NCBI GenBank assembly: GCA_905214605.1
Contig: CAJMMY010000066.1
Span: 1 to 6,253 of the forward strand
DNA from: an uncultured bacterium
Lineage (GTDB): Bacteria; Bacillota_A; Clostridia; Oscillospirales; Oscillospiraceae
Direction of reading: 5' to 3'
DNA: 6,253 nucleotides
Of this stretch, positions 1 through 5,287 are shown one piece after another. The notes beneath the pieces are model-generated. The model ran no database searches. It was not told the origin of the DNA and was given only the letters and a program-made list of their open reading frames with translations. Each line of letters begins with the position of its first letter. Within the stretch, counting starts at the first letter, position 1. The position numbers and the translations under genes were made by a program.

Positions 1-966
1 AAGGCCATCGGCCGTCATCTGGAAGGCTGCCGCATCGGCTTTGACGCAGGCGGCTCCGACCGGAAAGTTTCCGCTGTCATTGACGGCGAGAGCGTATACA
101 GCGAAGAAGTGGTCTGGTTCCCGAAAACCAACTCCGACCCGGATTATCACTATGACGGCATTGTGTCCGCATTGAAGTCCGCTGCCGAGCATCTGCCCAG
201 AGTGGACGCTGTGGGCGTCAGCTCCGCCGGTGTGTACATCGACAACCGCACCATGAATGCGTCTCTGTTCCTGAAAGTGCCCAAAGATCAGTTTGACGCA
301 AAAGTGAAAGATATTTACATCCGCGCCATCACCGATACTTTCGGCGATGTGCCTTATGCCGTGGTCAACGACGGCGACGTGTCCGCACTGGCCGGCGCTA
401 TGAGTCTGGAAGACAACAACGTGCTGGGCATTGCCATGGGCACCAGCGAGGCTGTCGGCTACGTGGACAATGACGGCAACATCACCGGTTGGCTCAACGA
501 ACTGGCTTTCGTGCCCGTGGACGCATCTCCCAAGGCAATGGAAGACGAGTGGAGCGGCGACATCGGCTGCGGCGTGAAATATTTCTCCCAGGATTCCGTG
601 ATTAAACTGGCTCCCGCTGCCGGCATCGAGCTGGACGAGTCCCTCTCCCCCGCTGAAAAGCTGAAAGTGGTGCAGGGTCTGATGGAGCAGGGCGACAGCC
701 GGGCTGCAGAGATTTACAAGAGCATCGGCGTGTATCTGGCACACACTCTGGTACATTATTATAATCTGTATCAGTATCGCCATGTTTTGCTGCTGGGCCG
801 GGTCATGTCCGGCAAGGGCGGCGATTTGCTGCTGGATACCTGCAAGCAGGTGCTGGCAGACGAGTATCCTGCCGTGAATGAGAAGATTCATCTGGCATTG
901 CCCGATGAGAAATTCCGCCGGGTGGGTCAGTCCGCCGCTGCTGCAAGTCTGCCGGAGTTGAAGTAA
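1..966 (+). CDS. ROK/ASKHA-type sugar-kinase-like protein, 5'-truncated
   Basis: The reading frame is open from base 1 to the TAA at 964-966, so the true start lies left of the window; 321 residues are visible. Seen: a phosphate-1-like segment IGFDAGGSDRKVSAV (visible residues 12-26), a connect-1/catalytic-like segment VVNDGDVSALAGA with Asn123-Asp124 where ROK kinases have the catalytic ND, a phosphate-2-like GIAMGTSEAVG (Gly147-Thr148), and a C-terminal VLLLGRVMSGKGG segment like the ROK adenosine region. These place it in the ASKHA fold, ROK-like, whose members are cytoplasmic ATP-dependent sugar kinases or sugar-sensing repressors. Odd: the usual ROK zinc motif (His then CxCGxxGC) is not intact. 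The matching region reads WLNELAFVPVD then SGDIGCGVKYFS, keeping only Cys190. Kinase activity and substrate are unknown; a non-catalytic sugar-binding role is possible. A DNA-binding N-terminus cannot be excluded because the start is missing. The esterase gene follows after 4 nt, so the two are probably one transcript. Confidence 0.75.
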   Translation, partial: KAIGRHLEGCRIGFDAGGSDRKVSAVIDGESVYSEEVVWFPKTNSDPDYHYDGIVSALKSAAEHLPRVDAVGVSSAGVYIDNRTMNASLFLKVPKDQFDAKVKDIYIRAITDTFGDVPYAVVNDGDVSALAGAMSLEDNNVLGIAMGTSEAVGYVDNDGNITGWLNELAFVPVDASPKAMEDEWSGDIGCGVKYFSQDSVIKLAPAAGIELDESLSPAEKLKVVQGLMEQGDSRAAEIYKSIGVYLAHTLVHYYNLYQYRHVLLLGRVMSGKGGDLLLDTCKQVLADEYPAVNEKIHLALPDEKFRRVGQSAAAASLPELK

Positions 967-970
967 GCCT

Positions 971-1639
971 ATGAAAAAACATATTCTTTGTTTCGGAGAT
1001 TCCAATACCCACGGCTACTGCGCCGACCCCGCCGATTGCGCCGATTCCGCTCTGGCGCGGTTCAATGAGGACGAGCGTTGGACCCGTCTGCTGCAGAAAC
1101 AGCTGGGCGAGGATTATCTGGTGATTGAAGAGGGTCTGTCCGGTCGGACTACCTCTTTTGATGACCCCGTGTATGAGCATTTGAGCGGCATGGATTACAT
1201 TTACCCCTGCCTGAAAAGCCATGAGCCCATCAGCCTGCTGATTATCATGCTGGGCACCAACGATACGAAAGAACGCATCGGCGCCAATGCCTTTGCCATC
1301 GGTCTGGGTCTGCGCCGTCTGGTGCAGAAAGCAATGACCGTGGATTGCTGGGGTCCCAACGGAAAGCCCAACATTCTGGTGATTGCACCGCCGGTGATTC
1401 CCGAATCTTTGTACGACTCCCCGGTGGCCAACGAAATGGGCGTTGGCTGCGTGGCAAAATCCCGGGAAGTGCCCATGCGCTTCCGCACCGTAGCCGAAGA
1501 GTGCGGCGTACACTTTGTGGACGCCAACGAGCTGGGCTGCACGTTCAATCAGATTGACTTCATGCATCTGACCCGCGCCGGTCACGCACAGCTGGCTGAC
1601 GCTTTGGCGCAGCTGGTTCCCATGCTGACAAAAGAATAA
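971..1639 (+). CDS. SGNH/GDSL esterase, MsAcT-like arylesterase/acyltransferase group
   Basis: A 222-residue protein with all SGNH hydrolase blocks. Block I is CFGDSNTHG with nucleophile Ser11, block II is the GLSGRTT region (55-61), block III is MLGTNDTK with Asn97, and block V is DFMH with Asp196 and His199. From memory, the strings VIEEGLSxRTT, DDP, IIMLGTNDTK and the start ILCFGDS closely match the Mycobacterium smegmatis esterase/acyltransferase MsAcT, and the length is normal for that family. There is no signal peptide, so it is expected to be cytoplasmic. The family hydrolyses short-chain esters and can transfer acyl groups to alcohols. The natural substrate cannot be read here; deacetylation of a sugar handled by the upstream ROK-like protein is an inference from the 4-nt spacing. 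The ribosome binding site is only fair: GGAG at 954-957, 13 nt before the ATG and inside the upstream gene, consistent with translational coupling. It is followed by a terminator. Confidence 0.92.
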   Translation: MKKHILCFGDSNTHGYCADPADCADSALARFNEDERWTRLLQKQLGEDYLVIEEGLSGRTTSFDDPVYEHLSGMDYIYPCLKSHEPISLLIIMLGTNDTKERIGANAFAIGLGLRRLVQKAMTVDCWGPNGKPNILVIAPPVIPESLYDSPVANEMGVGCVAKSREVPMRFRTVAEECGVHFVDANELGCTFNQIDFMHLTRAGHAQLADALAQLVPMLTKE

Positions 1640-1646
1640 ACCCGCC

Positions 1647-1683
1647 AAAAATGGCCGCCGGAAACTTTCCGACGGCCGTTTTG
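1647..1683. terminator. Bidirectional Rho-independent terminator between convergent genes
   Basis: The arms at 1653-1664 (GGCCGCCGGAAA) and 1666-1677 (TTTCCGACGGCC) pair with one C-A mismatch; the innermost A/T pairs probably open into the loop. An A-run on the left (1647-1651) and a T-run on the right (1679-1682, then GTTCTTT) extend the stem. The plus-strand T-run ends the esterase transcript 13 nt after its stop. On the minus strand the same A-run reads as five T's, so the hairpin can also end the DUF624 gene, whose stop lies about 35 nt away. Confidence 0.85.
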
Positions 1684-1711
1684 TTCTTTCTGTTGTGCAG
1701 TTTTCGGTTTC

Positions 1712-2380
1712 TCACCGCAGATACCATGGCCGGTCCTCCGGGTCCAGCTGTTCCGTTTCCTCGTCCACGGGCGTGTACTTCCGCAGCACCGGCTCCAACA
1801 AATAGGACACCAGCAGCGCGTCAATTGCCGGTAAAATCAGCCACACCAGCAGATAAAACAGCCGCAGGCACAGAAACACCGTCAAGCCATTCAGCAGCGC
1901 AACGGCATACATGGGGAAGAAGTGACGGAACACAATCTGCACGCTGTCGCTGAGCAAGCCCTCCAAAGCATACTGAAAGCGGGAAACCAATGCCGCCGCC
2001 CCGGAGAAAATTCCCAACGGCAGGAGCATCAGAAAGCCGTATGCCACCTGCACCACGGTTTTCACCGTTCCCCCCGCCGGGAGCATACCGCTGAGCAAGC
2101 GAAACACCCCGTACAGCACCGCCGCGGCAATCCAGAACACAACCGACAATCCAATGCCCGGTTTCAGATTTTGCCGAAAGGCTGTGAAAAAATTCTGATA
2201 CGGCGCCGATTCTCCGTACCGCAGGCACTTCACGCAGCTGTAATACAGCGCCGCCGTAGCCGGTCCCGCCGTAATCAACGGCAGACTGCACACCAGCCAC
2301 AGCAAGCTGAGCACCACCAAATCCAAAATCCGTCCGGTCGCGCGGAAAAAGAAATTCTCTCCGCTGAAAAATGACTGCAT
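1712..2380 (-). CDS. DUF624 (YesL-like) integral membrane protein
   Basis: A 222-residue membrane protein. The N-terminus has FSGENFFFRATGRILDL, then a hydrophobic helix ending in SLPLITAGPATAALYY (residues 32-47). This matches the DUF624/YesL hallmark of a first membrane helix followed by a Pro-x-x-Thr-x-Gly-x-x-x-x-Ala-Leu-Tyr pattern. About five membrane segments are visible, near residues 19-37, 76-97, 109-133, 150-171 and 173-195. The C-terminal tail (about 205-222) is acidic and ends EDRPWYLR. I chose the ATG at 2380 because GGAGG sits 7 nt upstream of it on the minus strand. An in-frame ATG 45 nt further upstream has no such site and overlaps the likely promoter. Family members often sit beside sugar ABC transporters and glycoside hydrolases and their biochemical role is unknown; no transporter is next to this one. 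It is divergent from the tatD-like gene and convergent with the esterase. Confidence 0.85.
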   Translation of the reverse strand: MQSFFSGENFFFRATGRILDLVVLSLLWLVCSLPLITAGPATAALYYSCVKCLRYGESAPYQNFFTAFRQNLKPGIGLSVVFWIAAAVLYGVFRLLSGMLPAGGTVKTVVQVAYGFLMLLPLGIFSGAAALVSRFQYALEGLLSDSVQIVFRHFFPMYAVALLNGLTVFLCLRLFYLLVWLILPAIDALLVSYLLEPVLRKYTPVDEETEQLDPEDRPWYLR

Positions 2381-2387
2381 TCCCGTT

Positions 2388-2392
2388 CCTCC
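2388..2392 (-). promoter_or_regulatory. Ribosome binding site fixing the DUF624 start
   Basis: The minus strand reads GGAGG here, with 7 nt (AACGGGA) to the ATG at 2380. This decides for the shorter 222-residue form over the in-frame start at 2425. Confidence 0.85.
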
Positions 2393-2413
2393 CACTCCCT
2401 TGTTACTGCCCTT

Positions 2414-2442
2414 ACCATACCACATTCTCCCCGTTCCCGCAA
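2414..2442 (-). promoter_or_regulatory. Probable promoter of the DUF624 gene
   Basis: On the minus strand, TTGCGG (2437-2442) lies 17 nt from TATGGT (2414-2419), which is preceded by TGG, an extended -10 element. The match is 3/6 and 4/6 to the sigma-A consensus, with ideal spacing. The predicted transcript starts about 25-30 nt before the chosen ATG. The -35 box lies back-to-back with that of the tatD-like gene, about 15 bp away. Confidence 0.5.
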
Positions 2443-2456
2443 CCGATTCTGTTGAC

Positions 2457-2485
2457 TTGCATACCGGGGGAAAACCGTTTATAAT
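2457..2485 (+). promoter_or_regulatory. Probable promoter of the tatD-phosphatase operon
   Basis: A perfect TATAAT at 2480-2485 is preceded, after a 17-nt spacer, by TTGCAT (2457-2462, 3/6 match). A nearer-consensus TTGACT at 2452-2457 would leave a 22-nt spacer, which is too long. The leader is short (about 28 nt) and carries GGAG at 2511-2514, 6 nt before the ATG at 2521. Confidence 0.7.
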
Positions 2486-2520
2486 GGGTACAACAGTATC
2501 ATTGAGAAACGGAGAAATTT

Positions 2521-3282
2521 ATGTTTTTTGATACCCATGCACATTATGACAGCGACCGGTTTGATCACGACCGGAGCGCTGTTTTGTCCGCCCTGCCCGG
2601 TCTGGGCGTAGACTTGGTGATTGACCCGGGCTGCGATGAGGTTTCCTCCAAAGCCGCCGTAGCATTGGCGGAGGAATATGAGTTTCTGTATGCCGCCGTG
2701 GGTTGGCAGCCGCAGGAGCTGAAAGAAAGCTATTATGACGGCGCGCTGGACGTAATTCGTCAGTTGGCCGCCCACCCGAAGGTGGTCGCCATCGGCGAAA
2801 TCGGTTTGGATTACTACTGGGATACCAGTTATAACGAGTTTCAGCAGGAAATTCTCCGGGAGCAGTTTCGTCTGGCGGAAGAGCTGGACCTGCCGGTAAT
2901 TTTCCATGACCGGGAGGCTCACGGCGACAGCCTTGCCATCGTGCGGGAATTTCCCAACGTCCGGGGTGTGTTCCACTGCTATTCCGGCAGCGCGGAGATG
3001 GCAAAGGTGCTGTTGGATTTGGGTTGGTATCTGGGCTTTGACGGCCCCGTAACCTATAAAAACGCCAAAAAGCACCGGGAAGTGCTGGAAATCTGCCCCA
3101 TGGACCGCATTCTCATAGAAACGGACAGTCCGTACCTCTCCCCGGAGCCGAAACGGGGCACCCGGAATCACTCCGGCAATCTGGAATTGATCAATGCCAA
3201 GCTTGCGGAAATCAAAGGGGTTTCCCCGGAGGAAATGGCCCGGGTCACCATGGAAAACGGAAGGAGGCTGTTCCGCCTATGA
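2521..3282 (+). CDS. TatD-family metal-dependent hydrolase
   Basis: A 253-residue protein of the amidohydrolase-type TIM barrel, the usual length for TatD/YcfH/YabD proteins, which are cytoplasmic metal-dependent nucleases. Metal-site residues expected for the family are present: DTHAH (His6, His8), GEIGLDY (Glu93), FHDREAH (His129), FHCYSGS (His152) and ETDSPYLSPEP (Asp202). The C-terminal PKRGxRN segment is also typical. Odd: the loop usually reading G-x-His-Pro-His/Glu is GWQPQE (residues 61-66), with Gln63 and Gln65 encoded by CAG at 2707-2709 and 2713-2715. The Gln at the normally conserved first position is unusual; the core metal ligands are intact, so activity is still expected. The gene has its own promoter and a good GGAG site. 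Its TGA overlaps the phosphatase ATG. It is not in the metG-tatD-rnmV-rsmA arrangement common in Firmicutes, so it may be a paralogue. It has therefore been given no gene symbol. Confidence 0.92.
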   Translation: MFFDTHAHYDSDRFDHDRSAVLSALPGLGVDLVIDPGCDEVSSKAAVALAEEYEFLYAAVGWQPQELKESYYDGALDVIRQLAAHPKVVAIGEIGLDYYWDTSYNEFQQEILREQFRLAEELDLPVIFHDREAHGDSLAIVREFPNVRGVFHCYSGSAEMAKVLLDLGWYLGFDGPVTYKNAKKHREVLEICPMDRILIETDSPYLSPEPKRGTRNHSGNLELINAKLAEIKGVSPEEMARVTMENGRRLFRL

Positions 3283-4085
3283 TGTTTTCTCCCATCAGTC
3301 CGCTGCAGGGTGTTCCCAATTTCCGGGATTTGGGCGGTCTGGAAACTACCGACGGACGGAAAATCAAGCCCCATAAGCTGCTGCGGGGCGGTCATTTGGC
3401 GCAGCTGACCCCCGGGGACCGTCAACTGCTGACGAAAACCTATGATTTGAAAACGGTCATTGATTTGCGTACCGGCAAAGAACGGACCCAGAAACCGGAC
3501 CAAGCGCTGCCCGGCGTTGAGAATATTCACTGCCCGATTTTTGAAAGCAAGGAAGAGGGCATCACCCGGGAAACCGTAACGGAAGAGGACCCGGTGCAAA
3601 CCGCCATTGCCATGGCAAAGCGCATGGAAGGTGATTCCTTCAACCGCATGTGCGGTCTGTACGGAGTTCTTCTGGAGGAGCAGGGCATTGACCATTACCG
3701 AAAATTTTTCCGGTATCTTCTTGCGCAGGAAGAGGGTGCGCTGCTGTGGCACTGCACCATGGGCAAGGACCGCTGCGGCACGGCGGCGGTTTTTCTGGAA
3801 ACCGCGCTGGGTGTGCCTTGGGAAACCGTGGTGGAGGATTATCTGTTCTCCAATGTCCGCATTCAGCCGCTGACCGAGCAGACCATTCAGGCTGCCCGGG
3901 CATATACCGACGATGAAGCACTGTTTGAGCAAATGCGGATTTTGGACGCGGCTGACCTGGCATTTCTGAACACAATGCGGGATAAAGCCATTGCCCTGTC
4001 CGGCAGTCTGGAGGATTTTCTCCGAATCGAATTGGACCTGACCGACGAAAAACGGGAAATTCTGAAAGCCCGCTATCTGGAATAA
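3279..4085 (+). CDS. Tyrosine-protein phosphatase, Y_phosphatase3 (MptpB/LipA-like) family
   Basis: A 268-residue PTP-superfamily protein. The N-terminal NFRDLGG (residues 14-20), LLRGGHL (34-40) and VIDLRTGKER (60-69) are hallmarks of the MptpB/LipA-like family. The catalytic P-loop is HCTMGKDRCG (158-167), with nucleophile Cys159 and phosphate-binding Arg165. The GKDR core is typical of this group, whose members dephosphorylate phosphotyrosine and in some cases phosphoserine/threonine or phosphoinositides by a cysteinyl-phosphate route. No signal peptide is visible, so it is probably cytoplasmic. Odd: the residue after Arg165 is Cys166 where Thr is usual. The first ATG (3279) forms an ATGA overlap with the TatD stop; a strong AAGGAGG lies at 3261-3267, 11 nt upstream, so this start is preferred over the next ATG at 3282 (14 nt). 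The overlap implies translational coupling. The target is unknown. It ends at a strong terminator. Confidence 0.9.
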   Translation: MMFSPISPLQGVPNFRDLGGLETTDGRKIKPHKLLRGGHLAQLTPGDRQLLTKTYDLKTVIDLRTGKERTQKPDQALPGVENIHCPIFESKEEGITRETVTEEDPVQTAIAMAKRMEGDSFNRMCGLYGVLLEEQGIDHYRKFFRYLLAQEEGALLWHCTMGKDRCGTAAVFLETALGVPWETVVEDYLFSNVRIQPLTEQTIQAARAYTDDEALFEQMRILDAADLAFLNTMRDKAIALSGSLEDFLRIELDLTDEKREILKARYLE

Positions 4086-4122
4086 AAAATGCTCCCGGAC
4101 ATAGTGTTTCGGGAGCATTTTT
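4085..4122. terminator. Bidirectional Rho-independent terminator between convergent genes
   Basis: A perfect 9-bp stem ATGCTCCCG (4089-4097) / CGGGAGCAT (4110-4118) has a 12-nt loop, an A-run on the left and TTTT after it. It starts right at the phosphatase stop (4083-4085). Read on the minus strand it lies 12 nt past the YeiH stop (4135-4137) and ends in a T-run there too, so it can serve both genes. Confidence 0.92.
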
Positions 4123-4134
4123 CATATTATTATG

Positions 4135-5175
4135 TTACAGTGTTCCGTTGGGTGCCACGCCAATCATATATTCCACGCCAATGGCCACCAACACCACCAG
4201 CAAAGAGACAATCAAGCCGTGGAGCATGGGCTTTGCGCCGGAGCGGCAAAGCTCCTTGAAACTGGTGTTCAAACCGATGGCTGCCAATGCCGCCACCATC
4301 AGAAATTTGCTGATGCTTTTCAGCGCAGCCGCCAATGATGCAGGAATCAAGCCAAGGCTGGTCAGGCAGGACATGGCCAAAAAGGCCAGAATGAACCAAG
4401 GAAACACAGATTTCAGATTCACCTTCACACCGTTTTCCGCCGTCTGCTGATTTTTCCGTTTCAGATGCACATTGATGGCCGCAAACGCCAACACCGCGGG
4501 AATGATAGCCAATGTCCGGGTCAGTTTCACCATGGTTGCAAAATCACCGGCCGCCTCGCTGAAAGCATATCCCGTGGCCACCACACTGGAGGTATCGTTC
4601 ACCGCCGTGCCTGCCCAAAGGCCGAATGCCGCGTCCGACAAGCCCATCCAACGGCCCAAAATGGGAAAAATCACAATCATTGCCATATCAAACAGAAACG
4701 TTGCGGACAGACCATAAGCAATGTCCATATCCGTTGCATCAATCACCGGCGCAATGGCGGCAATGGCAGAGCCGCCGCAGATGCCCGTTCCCGCATTGAT
4801 CAGGCTGCTGGTCCGCCAATTCAAGCCCAATGCTTTGCCGATGAGCGCGCCCAAGCCGAAACAAGTGGCCAATGTAAACACCATGACCGTCAGAGAAAAC
4901 CGCCCCACCGTAAGAACCGTGCGGATATTCAAGCTTGCGCCCAACAGAACAATGGCAAATTTCAGAATTTTCTTGGACGTGAATTTGATTCCCGGCGCCG
5001 TAACGTCATTGGGTTTCCAAAAGCCGTTGATGATCATGCCGATGAACATGGCAATCACCGACGCGCCGATAAAGTGCAGCCCCGCAGCATATTCCAGCTG
5101 CTCCAATCCCTTGGCAACCGCCGCAATCACCAGTGCAATTGCCGCACCGGGTATCATTTTCAAAATGGTTTTCAT
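4135..5175 (-). CDS. YeiH-family putative sulfate/anion exporter
   Basis: A 346-residue polytopic membrane protein of the UPF0324/YeiH family (PF03601). Diagnostic stretches are AGTGICGGSAIAAIAPV (residues 128-144) and WAGTAVNDTSSVVATGYA (187-204), plus FAIVLLGASLNI (73-84). About ten membrane helices are visible from near residue 10 to the C-terminus, with a hydrophilic loop (HLKRKNQQTAENG) near 240-252. The family is annotated as putative sulfate exporters; direct transport evidence is thin, so the substrate is uncertain. I chose the ATG at 5175 because GGAGG lies 8 nt upstream on the minus strand; the in-frame ATG at 5199 (8 residues longer) lacks a comparable site. The divergent LysR gene 112 bp away matches the yeiE-yeiH layout in E. 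coli and suggests local control. Some relatives carry a linked thiosulfate or cysteine gene; none is seen here. Confidence 0.92.
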   Translation of the reverse strand: MKTILKMIPGAAIALVIAAVAKGLEQLEYAAGLHFIGASVIAMFIGMIINGFWKPNDVTAPGIKFTSKKILKFAIVLLGASLNIRTVLTVGRFSLTVMVFTLATCFGLGALIGKALGLNWRTSSLINAGTGICGGSAIAAIAPVIDATDMDIAYGLSATFLFDMAMIVIFPILGRWMGLSDAAFGLWAGTAVNDTSSVVATGYAFSEAAGDFATMVKLTRTLAIIPAVLAFAAINVHLKRKNQQTAENGVKVNLKSVFPWFILAFLAMSCLTSLGLIPASLAAALKSISKFLMVAALAAIGLNTSFKELCRSGAKPMLHGLIVSLLVVLVAIGVEYMIGVAPNGTL

Positions 5176-5183
5176 GCTTTTTC

Positions 5184-5188
5184 CCTCC
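5184..5188 (-). promoter_or_regulatory. Ribosome binding site fixing the YeiH start
   Basis: The minus strand reads GGAGG here, 8 nt before the ATG at 5175. It falls inside the extra coding stretch that the upstream ATG at 5199 would add, which argues for the shorter protein. Confidence 0.85.
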
Positions 5189-5199
5189 GCATTTCTCAT

Positions 5200-5229
5200 T
5201 TGGTCTTTATCTTAGTACAGGTTTATGAT
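5200..5229 (+). promoter_or_regulatory. Candidate promoter of the lysR gene
   Basis: TTGGTC (5200-5205) and TATGAT (5224-5229, 5/6 match) are separated by 18 nt. This would give a leader of about 50 nt containing the palindrome at 5243-5254. A second TATGAT at 5271-5276 is only 11 nt before the ATG and has no recognisable -35. No clear sigma-A promoter was found for the minus-strand yeiH gene, which fits an activator-dependent promoter. Confidence 0.35.
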
Positions 5230-5238
5230 AAGATAAAG
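5205..5238. promoter_or_regulatory. Inverted repeat in the lysR-yeiH gap, candidate operator
   Basis: Perfect 10-bp arms CTTTATCTTA (5205-5214) and TAAGATAAAG (5229-5238) are separated by 14 bp. Arm centres are 24 bp apart, about two helical turns, so a dimer or tetramer could contact both on one face. The element overlaps the candidate lysR promoter. A terminator is unlikely: the loop is AT-rich, the stem is weak and neither gene ends here. Confidence 0.5.
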
Positions 5239-5280
5239 GCATTGATTAGAATCATTTCATTCCATTTCGTTATGATAAGA
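5223..5280 (+). repeat. Direct repeat pair TTATGATAAGA
   Basis: The 11-base sequence TTATGATAAGA occurs at 5223-5233 and again at 5270-5280, 47 bp apart start to start. Each copy contains the small palindrome TTAT-G-ATAA. The first overlaps the right arm of the inverted repeat; the second touches the lysR ribosome binding site (GAGGG, 5279-5283), so a protein bound there could block lysR expression. Confidence 0.55.
5242..5254. promoter_or_regulatory. LysR-type T-N11-A box
   Basis: T5242 and A5254 are 11 bases apart and enclose the perfect palindrome TGATT-AG-AATCA (5243-5254), the classic LysR recognition pattern. It lies near the middle of the divergent gap, 34 bp before the lysR start and 67 bp from the yeiH start, the usual place for a shared regulator binding site. 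Confidence 0.5.
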
Positions 5281-5287
5281 GGGCAAT

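Noticed and set aside
803..1648. Minus-strand open frame (281 codons) opposite the kinase-like and esterase genes
   Set aside because: It is antisense to proteins with clear SGNH and ASKHA motifs, and its own translation is low-complexity with no known motif.
2381..2425. Longer DUF624 protein starting at 2425
   Set aside because: No ribosome site precedes it, the added 15 residues look unlike the family, and the stretch overlaps the -10 box; GGAGG before 2380 is decisive.
2452..2485. TTGACT as the -35 box for the tatD promoter
   Set aside because: The spacer to TATAAT would be 22 nt; TTGCAT at 2457-2462 gives 17 nt and is preferred despite the poorer match.
3168..4118. Long minus-strand open frame (316 codons) opposite the phosphatase gene
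   Set aside because: It lies antisense to a clear PTP with intact catalytic motif, has no ribosome site or recognisable domain, and reads through the terminator; it is a by-product of codon bias.
5205..5238. Inverted repeat read as a terminator or attenuator hairpin
   Set aside because: The stem is AT-rich with a 14-nt loop, no T-run follows, and it sits between divergent starts rather than at a gene end.
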